Source: Mrakia gelida (lineage: Eukaryota; Basidiomycota; Tremellomycetes; Cystofilobasidiales; Mrakiaceae). Taken from it: a stretch of 64,000 nucleotides of DNA. Location of the stretch: positions 682,001 to 746,000 of the forward strand of contig BRON01000014.1 of assembly GCA_024345305.1 (NCBI GenBank), given 5' to 3'. Position 1 is the stretch's first letter. Every line of letters starts with the position of its first letter. Below are positions 23,276-33,948 of this stretch, in pieces. Under the pieces are notes generated by a model, which saw only the letters and a list, made by a program, of their open reading frames with translations, ran no database searches and was not told where the DNA came from. Made by a program: the position numbers and the translations under genes.

Positions 23276-23645
23276 TCAACGCTCATCGCGAGCTCCCCTC
23301 TCCTCCAGCAGAGAGCACGTACGATCTACGAGCCCATAATCACTCCTTTGTCTCGTCCTCGAAGGCGTCTTGGAGCTCAACCATCGAGCGCTCAAAGCGA
23401 ACGAGCTCGCTCTCTGTGTCCCCCTCCTTCTCTCCTCATCTCCTTCCACCCAAACCAAGCGCGAACTCGACTCACATTCTACCCCCTTGAGGCCTTCCAT
23501 GAGAGAACATCGGTAGACTACTCGATCCTCCAGCTCCGGTGATGTTGATCGTACGCAGAGGAGAAGGTTGACCGACCGAAGGAGAGGAGGGAGAAGGAGA
23601 ACCTCGTCCGTCAGAGAGCTGGTGGGATTTGCGAGAGGAGGCCAT
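23276..23645 (-). CDS. Possible small Ser/Pro-rich protein, low support
   Basis: Tentative. An ATG at 23645 opens a Ser/Gly/Pro-rich frame (SPSVGQPSPLRTINITGAGG) with a good GTGAG donor at 23475. A second piece (TPSRTRQRSDYGLVD) can join at an AG near 23384 in phase, followed by a GTACGT donor. I could not find later exons, a domain or a clear branch site. It may be the 5' part of an unrecognised gene, or non-coding sequence upstream of the PC-esterase. The rest of 22808-23986 shows nothing else. Confidence 0.25.
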
Positions 23646-23986
23646 CGGGAAGGGGAAGAGCTTCCCACTGGGGGAGAGGTGGGGAGGTGGGTGAGAGAAG
23701 GAAAGCTGAGGGAGGGGGTTGGTGGTCGTTGGCAAGTTCAGTTTGGGGTGGGTGAGCTCGAGTCCATGTGAGTTCGAGTTGGCTTGAGTTTGGTTGCGAG
23801 GGAGAGACGAGGGAGTGGGTCTCGTAACCAAGGGAGATGTATACATTTTCGTGCGCGGGGAAGAGCAGATAGACGAAACAGTAGCGAGCTGTGAAGATAT
23901 GCAGTTATCAAAAGCGAACAAAGCGAAAAAGCAAACGAAACGAAAGGAACCGATGGACGCGCGACACCCTCCTGTCCCTCCGCTCC

Positions 23987-25058
23987 TCACCGCCTAAAGA
24001 ACCACAGCACGACAAAGATCCACACGACGAACATTAAGAACAGCATGAACCAGCACCATCTCCCTCCTTGGTTCTTGGCCATCGTCGTCATCCGGCGCAT
24101 CGTGCCTCGGAGGAGGTGAGAGGTCGAGGCAAAGGCGTCGTTCTGGGTGAGGGTGGGTGAGGGCGTAGCGAGGAGAAAGGAGAGAAGAGGGTGTGATAGA
24201 GATCAACGTCAGCTTGAGGAAGAGGGAGGAAAAGGGGTGTGGGAGAGCGAGGGTTCGAGGGAAGGAGGTGATGGCGAACGGAGACAAGGGCGAGAACGCA
24301 TCACGACCGACTCACCATGGACGTGAGATCAAAGTTTCCCTCTTTTACTTCTTCTGTTATCCCTACTGTGATCTGGAGGAGCAAAGAAAGTAGGAGGATC
24401 GTTTCAGCGAGGGGAAGAAGGCGTGTAAACCGAGAACTAAGAGGAGGTGACGATGTTGAGCTCGACCTCCCTCCCTCCTTCCCTTCGGCGTGGAAGCTCT
24501 AGCGAGCCTCCTTCTCTTCCCTCTGCAACGAGAGTAGCACCCAAAAAGACCCAGCTCCAATATCTCCCAGCCCCCACTCAAGAACGAAACTAAAGGGAAG
24601 AAAGCAGCCCGTCAACTCACATCCTTCAACATCCTAACCTTTCCCATCAAGCCCTCCAACCTCTCGTCGTTCTGTCCCTCCAGGTCCTCCACCGACCTCG
24701 AACTGAACGGACTTTCGGCTGTTCTCGATCCTTGACCTCCTCCATTCACTGACGACAAGCCCGAGGACCCGTACGCTGCTGGAGGGAAGGGGGACGAGCG
24801 ACCTGAGGTTGGAAGGGAAGTCGAGCCTGAGGCGTATGGATTGCTGAACCGGTCAGAGGAGCCTGAAGCGTACGAAGAGGGTTGAGCGTAGAGAGGTTGA
24901 CGTTTCGAGAGACCTGAATTGTTAGTTGGGGCGTGGACGACTCTAGGGACGAGGAGGGCAGGGCAGGGTGAGCAAAGGGAAGGAAGGGAGAGAGGGGGCT
25001 CGAGCTCGCCAACGAGGAGCGAGGAGGAGCGAGAAGAGGCGAGAGCTCACCTTGACAT
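23987..25058 (-). CDS. BET1: Bet1-like ER-Golgi v-SNARE
   Basis: Tail-anchored SNARE for ER-to-Golgi vesicle fusion. Exons: 25058-25051, 24942-24621, 24372-24316, 24142-23987. The SNARE helix runs NDERLEGLMGKVRMLKD, ITVGITEEVKEGN, DAFASTSHLLRGTMRRM. It is followed by the membrane anchor WFMLFLMFVVWIFVVLWFF and a short RR end, the expected C-terminus for a tail-anchored protein. The first coding exon is only 8 nt (ATGTCAAG). The acceptor at 24943 was chosen because it alone keeps frame into VVHAPTNNSGLSKRQ. The N-terminal Ser/Gly/Pro linker is longer than in yeast Bet1. Bos1 or Sft1 identity is less likely, given the QNDERLEGL pattern. Confidence 0.85.
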
Positions 25059-25475
25059 TTGAGTAGAGATGGAGCGAGAACGAGAAGATCCGAAAGGGGG
25101 GAGAAGGGAAGAGGGAGGTGAGGGCGAGAGTTCCAAAGATCTATATCGAGGAGGTCGAAGAGGTTGAGAGGCCAGAAGGAGTGAAACGTCCGAGCTCAAC
25201 AACGAACGAAGAGAGCAGCCACGTCACGCTCGTCCCTCTTTGTTTTTCTCCATCCTCAGTATGGAACCTCAAGGGCGGAGAAACTTTGCCAGAAGCCGTT
25301 GCTTCCAAGAGAAAAAATCTCGACTTTCCTCCAGTCGAGTCGAAACAGAGAACGTGAGCCGGACCGGGAAGATGCCGTCGCCCACGGTTCGACTCCCCAA
25401 ACTTCCTTCCCTCTCCTCGTCTCCCATCAACCATCACTCCCCCAGCCTCACTTTTTCATCTTCCAACCCTCCACC
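25059..25475. other. Intergenic, divergent
   Basis: Promoter space between BET1 and the oxidoreductase. No gene seen. The sequence directly before ATG 25476 is pyrimidine-rich. Confidence 0.5.
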
Positions 25476-28043
25476 ATGGCCGCCAACTACACTGAACCCT
25501 CTCGCTTGCCCGTCCTCATGTTCGTCCCTCCTCTCTGTCTCGTCGTCTGCGCTCGAGCTCAACGTTTCGTCTTCCCTCCCCCTCCATCTCACGCTCCTCC
25601 CCGTCGTTCTTGGCTCCCTCCTTTTCGTTTGACACAGGGTCGGAACTGGAGAGTACACCACTGGATTCGTAGGATCGACTGGAGCTGCTTCTACCTCTGA
25701 CAAGAAGGTGAGTGCTGTTGAACAGAAGCAAAGGACTCGGTTCTTCAAGCCGGAGAGAGCTCCGGTCGTCGAGCGAAACCATTACCTTTCCTCTATCCAT
25801 TACCTTTCGTCCATCTCGCTGACCATGTGATGCTCTTTCTTGCGTTGTCGGTTCTCTCTGTAGATCGGAGTCGTCGCTCTCACTTGCATCGATCTCAAGC
25901 GAAGGGGGAAGCGTGAGTCCATCTCGTCCGTCTCGTCCACGCGTCTCTTCCTCCAGGGCTGACTATCTTCCTTCCTTCTTCTTGCAGTCTCCGACCTCTC
26001 CATGGTTGGAACATCTGGACCCAAGTTCCCAGCGATCCGATCTCACATCCAGAGCAAGATCGGAGACGTCTACAAGGGAATGGACTGCTCGTTCGCGTCT
26101 TTCCCTGACGACAAGACCGTCGACCCTCACGCTTGTTAGTACACCACAGATACCTTAACCCATAACGTCACTATCGCCTACCCTACATACATCTCCTTCC
26201 GTCCATCTCTTCCTTCCCTCCCTTGTCGTTTCTTCCTCCCTCTTCCCCAAACTCACTCGCTAAATCCGTCCCTCCCCCCCTCTTCGTTCTTCTTCGACCT
26301 TCAACAGACAAAGCAGCTCTCGCCGCCCTCCCTGTTCCTGGGGTCGTCATTATCTTCACTCCCGACTCCACCCACTACCCTATCGCTCTCGAGGCTCTCA
26401 CTCTCGGTCACTCCGTCCTCATCACCAAACCCGCGACTCAACTCCTCGAGCACCACCAGGAGCTCGCTGAGCTCGCCGCGAAGAAGAACCTTGTTTGCTG
26501 GGTCGAGCACCACAAGCGATTTGAGTGAGTCTCGCTTCCTTTTTGGCGTTGGGAAGGCTGGAGGGCTTGGGAGAGGATGGGAAAGAGAGAGGGAGGGGAG
26601 ACGCGTCGTCCCTCTTGGCTTCGGTTTCGTTCACCTTCGCTGACCACCTTTCCTTCTTCCGCTTCAACTTTCCATCAGTCCCGCTTACAACGACGGTCGA
26701 GCTCGATCTGAGGCTCTCGGAGATTTCAACTTCTTCCAGTCGTGAGTTTCGAAACTCTCTTTGCGATTTCCCTCGACGCGTCTCCTCCCTCCTTCGCTTC
26801 GACTGACACCCGGCGTCGCTGCTTCTCCCTCGTCCCCGTAGCTACATGTCCCAGCCCAAGTCCCAACTCGAGACCTTCAAGTCCTGGGCTGGAATCGACT
26901 CTGATATCTCTTACTACCTCAACTCTCATCACATCGACGTGAGTGCTGTTGCTCGTTCCCTGCGTCGTCGCATTCTCTCCCGGGCTCACCTCTCCTTTGT
27001 TTCCCTGAACGCAGATCCACTGCTGGATGGTCGAGGGAAAGTACAAGGTTCGTTCATCGACCCCTCTTGCCTCTTTTCGTTCGTGAAACCAACGAGAGCT
27101 GACCTTCCCTTCTTCGCTCGTTCGTTCGTTTCGTTCAGCCCGTTCGAGTCACCGCCTCCGCCACCAAGGGTATTGGAGCTTCTCTCGGATGTGCCCCTCA
27201 GACGGAGGATACCATCACTCTTCTCGTCGACTGGGTCAACGTGAAGGAGCCTGAGAAGAAGGGAACTGGAGTTTACACTGCTTCGTGAGTGTTTCGATTC
27301 ACGTCGCCTTTCTCGCCTGCCTTCGAACGAAGAACTTCGCTTCCTACAGCGCTGACCATCATTTTGACCGCTTTTGAAACCAGGTGGGCCGCTCCCATGA
27401 AGGCTGGAGTTCACTCGGAGCAGCAGTGAGTTTTTTCGCGCTTTCCTCTCATCGCGTCTCGCTCTTCCCTCGAGCTCATCTCTTTTCCGCCATTCTTCTT
27501 CGACCCCAGCTTCCACTACATGGCCTCGAAGGGGGAGGTCAAGGTTGATCAGGCTCACCGAGGATACTCTGTCGTTTCCGACGACGTTGGAAAGGTAAGA
27601 CTCGTTCGCGCCTGAGCTTGCCCTTCGCCTTCGATTTCCGTCGCCGACTCGACTTCGCTCTCGCTCTTGTTTTCAGATCGACTTCAACCCCTTCTACATG
27701 AAGTACTCGGCCGACGCCGGCTTCTTCGACGGACAGCGAGGTTATGGTGAGTCCCTTTCTCGCTCGCTCTCCTTCGGTCGACTCGAGACGCGTCGCTGAC
27801 TCTTCGTTCCGTTTCGTTCCGCCTCGCTCCCCAGGATACATCTCGATCGAAAAGTTCGTTGACGCCGCTCGAGAGGTTGCCGCTGGGAATGCCAAAGCGG
27901 CCGACTACGACACTGCTGGGCTCCCTACGATCAGGAACACCATTTTGACCACCGCCATCCTCAACGCTGGACGAATCTCGCTCGACGAGACAAGGAGCGT
28001 GTTGATCAAGGAGACTGCTCCTGGGCAGTGGAAGTTGGAGTAG
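25476..28043 (+). CDS. Gfo/Idh/MocA-family NAD(P)-dependent oxidoreductase
   Basis: Rossmann-fold dehydrogenase acting on a sugar or polyol-like substrate, cytosolic; substrate not deducible. Thirteen exons: 25476-25519, 25638-25707, 25864-25912, 25988-26134, 26308-26524, 26679-26741, 26842-26938, 27015-27047, 27139-27284, 27384-27425, 27510-27594, 27677-27746, 27835-28043, all in phase. N-terminal dinucleotide motif [14 protein letters not shown]. Then the family strand-helix [19 protein letters not shown] and the EKP-equivalent [11 protein letters not shown]. The catalytic-type HHIDIHCWM and the C-terminal sheet domain follow. About 411 aa, as usual for fungal members. Introns are unusually regular (65-190 nt), several containing GACGCGTC followed by CTGAC. 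Confidence 0.87.
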
Positions 28044-28571
28044 ATCTGAAGGATGCCTTGTTCCTAGATATACATCTTTGCTTTCCGTTGGTTCTTGGGC
28101 TCGGAGCTCGATTGCTGGGTGGGGAAGGGGGAGATGGGAGATGTTTCGAGATTGATGCTTCACGACTTTCTTTTGTCGGCGGGTCGACCATGACCAAGAC
28201 TGATGAGGATTCAGAAGAGAGGCAGCCTGAAACCCAGACGAACCATGTGGTCCCAGAGATTCAAGGTCTCGTGCGAGAGGAGAACATCAAAGGAGAGATG
28301 GAAGAAGAGGGAGGGAGGGCAAGCCGATTCGAACGACGCGTCGACGACGAAACGAACTCGACCAGACCTTGAATGACCTCTCCCTCTGGCAAGAAAGACC
28401 ATCCCCAGATTACATATGTATGAAGAGAAATGAGAACAGGAGCTGAGAGGCCAGCATCGAAGCTAGGAGAAAGCAGAAAGTAAAACGAAATGAACAGAGG
28501 ATCTCGTTTCCCTTCGTTTTCGTCCCGCGCGCACTGGCTGCCCTCCTCTCTTCTTCCCTCTCCCTCTTAAC

Positions 28572-28813
28572 CTCGTGTGGAGGTTGCATCGAAAGATCCG
28601 GAGTCAAGTACACAGATATCATCGGAGCCAACCAAGTCGCATGCGAGTTCGGGACCTGCCTCGTCAGTGAGTTCGGTTGCGATCTTTTCGACGCGTCGTT
28701 GGCTTCGTCCCGCTCGCTTGAGCGAAGCTGACCAGATCTTCTTTGTTCCTCTCCCGAAATCCTGTACCCGTGAATTCCCCCTCTCCACCGCTGGCCAGTG
28801 CGTCAAGGCCTGA
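28572..28813 (+). pseudogene. Cpl1-like C-terminal fragment (decayed)
   Basis: Relic of the last two exons of a Cpl1-like gene: block 28572-28666 (95 nt) and block 28758-28813 (56 nt), exactly the exon sizes of the copy at 6.5-7.6 kb. The first reads CGGCIERSGVKYTDIIGANQ, then VACEFGTCLV. The second ends SCTREFPLSTAGQCVKA and a stop. Both acceptor AGs are gone (aacctcg and cccgaaa stand where AG is needed), and one core Cys is lost (DCSD to KYTD). No upstream exons precede it. An intron with GACGCGTC and CTGAC still separates the blocks. I read it as a dead duplicate. Confidence 0.75.
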
Positions 28814-29178
28814 GCTTTCCTGCACTCTGGAGTCTGGACATTATTGACGGACGCGTCGAGCCGAATCGCTCTCCCTTTTTCTTTCTTCCTTTCGTTTGTT
28901 CTTTGGGGTTTCGCGTTTTCGGCCTTCATGTCATCTATCTGCTTCATATCACTATCTTGTCATAGATCAGCATGCCTCCGTTGTCTTGGCCTCGCGAATC
29001 GCGTCGCGTTCTCTTCCCTTTTCGCTCGCCACCATCTTCTTCTTTTTCCAAAGCCTCAAAGACGACGCTGATGAGCTCACAAACACGGCTGCAGGCAGTC
29101 AAGCACAAAAAAGGGCGGTTGATGCTTTCTTTCTCGGCGCCGACGGGCACGAACGGGCCATGGCATCGAAAATGATTA
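28814..29178. other. Intergenic
   Basis: No gene seen; GACGCGTC near 28851. The stretch 28044-28571 on the other side of the Cpl1-like relic is also empty apart from a GACGCGTC near 28338. Confidence 0.45.
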
Positions 29179-30088
29179 TCACTTAGGAGGCAACTTCGCC
29201 ATCCAGCTCGGACCAAACTGCTGTTTGGACGCGATGGCCATGAACCTCAAGAGGTCGGGCTTGTGTTGACCGTCAAGCTAGAACGAGAGCGAGGGAAAGG
29301 GAATCAGCACGTCCGCGGCGCGTTCAAGCTCGTCGAAGCTGCTGAGACTCACCATCTCCAGCACCTGAGGAGCCTTCGCACCCACTCGGGCACAGTAGTA
29401 TCCAGAGTCAACGGTGGACTTCCCGTCGATGACCAAGGCAACGGAGCCGACGATTCGGTATGTCTGACTACGCGAACACGAAACGAAGCGTCCGACCGTC
29501 AAGAAAAGACGAAGCTAACCTCCCAACGAGTGCATGAGAATGTGCTCACCTTACCCTCGATAAGCCTTTGAGATGATAGACTGTTGTCGTGCATGTAGAC
29601 TGCGAACTGGGGTGATGGAAGGAAGAGGAAAACGACAGCGACGAGTCCGAGTTGTTCGCTCGCTCGAAAACTCCTCTCGGTCTGGCACTCACAGCGTTCT
29701 GAGTTTGCCCCCTTTCGGCGAGGATGACCTTCGTCAGAACACCTCCCGAATCTAGACAGAATGAGGCGTAGGCGATCAGATCGATCCTGGAAAAAAGCAG
29801 ACGGCAGGGAGTCAGCTTCAGCTCCGACTGACATGCGACGAAGCTCGAGAGACAACTCACTTCACGTTGAAAGATCTCTTTCCCCTCGACGCTTTTCGGA
29901 TCTGCTTCACCAGTTCCTTGTGATCTTGAGGCGAGTTGACGATGAGGTCTTGAGGTTGAGTGGACTGACAAGGAACAAGACGCGAGAGGGAGTGGTGCGA
30001 GATGGAGCCGAGCAGAGAGCGAACGAGAAGGTCAGCTTAGTCGTTTCTTCGTGTTCTCAGTTGAGAGAGAAAGAGAACAGTTCACCAT
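29179..30088 (-). CDS. Unrecognised conserved-looking 155-aa protein
   Basis: Not recognised. Six exons: 30088-30086, 29964-29861, 29786-29693, 29606-29550, 29463-29353, 29277-29179; phases close to 156 codons. The first coding exon is just the ATG, spliced directly to STQPQDLIVNSPQD. Mixed alpha/beta content follows: HKELVKQIRKASRGKRSF, IDLIAYASFCLDSGGVLTKV, TYRIVGSVALVIDGKS, then LDGQHKPDLLRFMAI and the end SWMAKLPPK. No membrane segment. Alternatively a longer start at 30322 would add a mitochondrial-looking leader of 78 residues. Regular splice signals and compact, non-repetitive protein argue for a real gene. Confidence 0.68.
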
Positions 30089-31094
30089 GGTGAAGAGAGA
30101 TGGCGGAGAGGAGGCGACGGGGTTAAAGCGATGGCGTCGATGATGGTTGTTGAGAAGAAGAGGAGCCGAAAGGGAAGGAGTTCGAAGGCTTGAGTGAGCT
30201 GACGTCGCTTCGGTCGCTAGGAGGTTACTTCTTCTCGGATGGATCGCCTCTCTCCCGAAGAGCGGGCTCGCGCACCGCGGCAGGAACTCGATGCGTCGGG
30301 AGAGAGGCGTCGACAGGGGCAAGGGCTGAGAGGAGCCTCTGCTAGAGAGCTTTCATACCTGCTCCTACATTCGAGCTCATATATTGCGCTACGAGCTTCC
30401 GAGATCTCATCTCCCTCGCTGCCTTAGTGAGGTTTAGCTTGAGTTCGACGACGCGTCGAGCTCTGCACGCATCCTTTTCGTATCGCTCCGTCTCGGATCT
30501 CAATGCTCTCTCTCTCGGATCTAGAGGTCCTGTCAGACTGCGGGACCGCACCCATAGAGAAGAACGTCAGCGACAGACCTTGAGAGAGAAGGAACCTCGA
30601 GCGCGTCGCGTCGTGCACATCTCGTCGCACGGACTGTTTCGTCTCTCCTTCGGCTCGGCCCAGGGACTTGATAAGTCCTGCGCCTCACCTACGTCTATGT
30701 TTTGGTTTTCCAGCACGCAGCGACAGGATGAGCGTTCAAACCTCTTCAACTCGAACGACTTCAGCGTTCAAAAAGAGAGTCGCGGGCTGGTTCGGCTCTT
30801 CCCCTCGTCCTCTTCGCTCGAGAGAGTCTCCCTCCAATTTTTCAGTCACACCAGACGATTGCCTCACTCCCCCCTGTCACGGGTATACACTTTCCGCCCA
30901 AATATTCTTTGGGGGAGCGAATGAAGCTTTAGCGAATGAAGAGAGAGAGATTGTCAGAGTCGAAAAAAGACGGAGCTCGCGCCCTTCCTCCCCGTGCTTT
31001 TTCATTCGAGGAGACGTCGCTTTCCTTTCTTCCGTCAAACAGCGACGACCTCCCTTCCCTCCCTTCCTTTTCCTCTTTTCCTTACCCCTTCAAA
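30089..31094. other. Intergenic upstream of HEM3 copy 1
   Basis: About 1 kb with no supported gene; a 165-codon open frame (30427-30924) has no recognisable motif. GACGCGTC near 30450. Confidence 0.45.
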
Positions 31095-33061
31095 ATGGCC
31101 ACTGCTACCTCCACTCGACGCCGATCTTCTCTCTCCCACGAGATCAAGCCTGACTTCTGCTCGTATGCCTCCTCCTCCTCGGCTGAGGCCAGCGGATCGA
31201 ACGAGTCTCCCTCCTCGAGTGTTCGTTTGACCTTCCGTCCCCTTCTCGCTCTCCCTCTCACTGCTCATGCCTCGTGACAGCAGCTAACCCTTGCTATCCT
31301 TTTCTCGTTCTTGATATCTATACAGACTCCTCGACGGACGTTCACCATCGGTTCTCGATCTTCTCACCTCGCCGTCGTCCAATCCCATCAAGTGCGAGAC
31401 GCTCTTCAAGAGCTTCACCCCGACTACGAGTTCAAGATCGTTACCATGAACACAGCTGGAGACAACAACCAGTGAGTCGTTGAGTCTTCTCGTCCGTGTA
31501 TCCTAAACCAGGGCTGTCGAAGGGAAGGAAGGGAGAGTTCGTCTCGCACGAGCTCGACACCCCTCTTTTCCGCGAAGGGAGGAGGGCGGAGAAGAGCGCC
31601 GTTGCTACAGCTCTTTAAAGCTGGGTATCGCAGGTTTTTCGAGGTTGTACAGAAGGCTGGCGAAACGCTTCGCAGACCTACCGAATCATGCTCTCTCGAA
31701 TACCGAACTCGATCAGCTCGAGTGGATCTCCAGCCCTCCTTCTTCGACCTTCCGAGCTCACCTCCGTCGTCCTCCCTCCCTTCAGCCCTCCCTCGGTTCC
31801 TTCGACCAAAGCCTCCCGCTGACCTTCTTCCCCCCTTTTCCCTCCTCCTCTCACCAGATCCCAAGCTCTCTACCTCCTCCAATCCAAGGCTCTCTGGACA
31901 ACCGAGCTCGAAGCTGCTCTCGCCTCCAATCAAATCGACCTGATCGTTCATTGCCTCAAGGACATACCAACCGTTCTCGAGCCCGAGTTCATCATCACCA
32001 CCGTCTTGGAGCGAGCCGACCCCCACGACGCCGTCGTCATGAAGAAGGGACTCGAGGAGCAGTACAAGACCCTGGCGGACTTGCCTGAGGGAAGCGTGGT
32101 TGGAACGAGCTCCGTGAGGCGAGTCGCTGGGCTGAGGAGGGATTACCCGAAACTCAAGTTCATGGATGTTGTGAGTTCCGGATCATATCTTTCTCGTCTC
32201 GGGGATGCTGGTGGAGAGCTCTGGGAAGTATACGAGGGCTCGGGGGCCTTCGTCTTGGATCCTCGGATGTGGGAAGAGACTCGTGTCGAGAAACGTCGAG
32301 CTCACCTTTCCTCCCCTTCCTCCTCTTCTCCTTTCTTTCTTCTTCTCTCAGCGTGGAAACCTGTACGTCTCCTCTTCTCACTCATCCTTCCCAACTAATC
32401 TCCTCCATACTGACCTTCTTGTCTCCTTCTCTTTCCTTCCTCCCCTCCCAGCCAAACCCGTCTCTCAAAACTCGACGCCCCCTCCTCCCCCTTCACCTGC
32501 CTCATCCTCGCCCACGCCGGTCTTCACCGAATCGATCTCGGTCACCGCTCCACCTCCCTCATCCCCCCACCCTACGCCGTCGGTCAAGGAGCCCTAGGCC
32601 TCGAAGTTCGCTCCTCCGACCTCCAAACCCAAGCTCTCTGCGCCGGTCTCGGACACTACCAAACCCTCTGGGCAACCGCGTCCGAACGAGCTCTCCTCCG
32701 CTTACTCGAGGGAGGATGCTCCGTTCCAGTGGCTGTGACGAGCTGTTTCGTCGAAGGGGAGGGATGCGAGAGGAGGGAGGGGAAGGGGAAGCTCAGTTTG
32801 CTCGGTCGAGTGACGAGTCTGGGAGGGGAGGTGCAGGTCGAGTTTGAGATTAGGGATCGGGAGGTGGCCAGTTTCGCGGATGCTGAGGAGTTGGGGCTGG
32901 AGGTTGGGAGAGGGTTGCTCAGTAAAGGGGCGGGGAGGATCCTGCAGCAGATTGCGGCTCACAAGAACGCGAAGGGGACGGTGAAGAAGGGAGATGTCGT
33001 TGGACCGGATTCGACGTTCTCGGACCTGGCTGCTTGTCCTGGACTGTCGGAGGTTTTCTAG
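31095..33061 (+). CDS. HEM3: Porphobilinogen deaminase, tandem copy 1
   Basis: Hydroxymethylbilane synthase, third step of haem synthesis, cytosolic: joins four porphobilinogens on a dipyrromethane cofactor. Five exons: 31095-31220, 31326-31471, 31858-32170, 32352-32362, 32452-33061; 401 aa. Family motifs: FTIGSRSSHLAVVQ, FKIVTMNTAGD, DLIVHCLKDIPT, GTSSVRRVAGLRRDYP, RGNL, YAVGQGALGLEVR. The cofactor Cys is present in EGGCSVPVAV. The motif normally VHSxKDxP reads VHCLKDIP, so the Ser equivalent to E. coli Ser81 is Cys while Lys and Asp are kept. Exon 4 is an 11-nt micro-exon. Intron 2 is long for this window (386 nt). A second intact copy follows on the same strand. Confidence 0.93.
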
Positions 33062-33948
33062 ATGGGCCTGCGACCCTTCGTACCTGGATGGCTTTGCTTT
33101 TTCCCTTTTGGCTCAGCGTTCGGGTCGTGTTTTCTTTACTTTCGTCGCGAGACGCGTCTCTTCGTTTTGCTCTCTTTGTCCTTTCACCTTTTTGGTCCTT
33201 CGCTATACCCCTCTCTACGCTTCTCTATACCTTTACAGCACTGTATTACATCACTCATCTCTCTCTCTTCCGGCCGATCTTCTCGAGAGACTGAAATCGA
33301 AGCTGGGGAGTCTCAACCGACGCGTCCGAATCAGTTGGAAACAGGCAGAGAAGAGCCGTCTGTCGCAGCTTTGACCGGTGGAGAAACAAACCGACTGTCT
33401 GTCTCTTTGTTCGCTGGTCCAGACCATATCACGAAGAGGAGGAAATCGTTGTCGAAGAGAGCCGACGGCGCGTCGCACTCAGCCAGCGACTGAATAGCGC
33501 CCTGCATCTCTTCGATCCAGTCTTCGGATCGCTCTCAGCCGTACCTCTGATGAATACCCACCCTCCAAGATACCATCAGCTGCTTTCCTCCAGTCTACTT
33601 GAAGTCCCCAACGACTTTCAAACCCAACCAACGGACTCGACGCGTCTCTCTTTCTCTTCCTCTCTCTCCCATTCCCCATCTTCGAACCAAACAACTTCTC
33701 TCTCCCCGAACAACGTTTCTTCCATCTTCTCCATCTTCCCTACCCTTCCAACCCACTTCATACTCAAAATCAACCACTTTCCATTCGTCCATCCGTCTTC
33801 TTCCCCGAACTCAGGCTCGCCTTCCCCGCTTTCTCGCTCTCATGCCCTGCGAGCTCGTTTCACTTTTCCCTCGCTCCCTCCTTCCAAACAGCCAACCAAC
33901 CTCAACCCAGCCCGCTCCCTTCCTTCTTCGTCGTTCTCTCTCACCAAA
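33062..33948. other. Spacer between the HEM3 copies
   Basis: No gene seen. Three GACGCGTC sites, near 33151, 33319 and 33638. This is the presumed promoter of copy 2. Confidence 0.5.

Noticed and set aside
29353..29463. Immunoglobulin-like string YYCARVG in the 155-aa protein
   Set aside because: Coincidence of seven residues; no Ig fold pattern around it.
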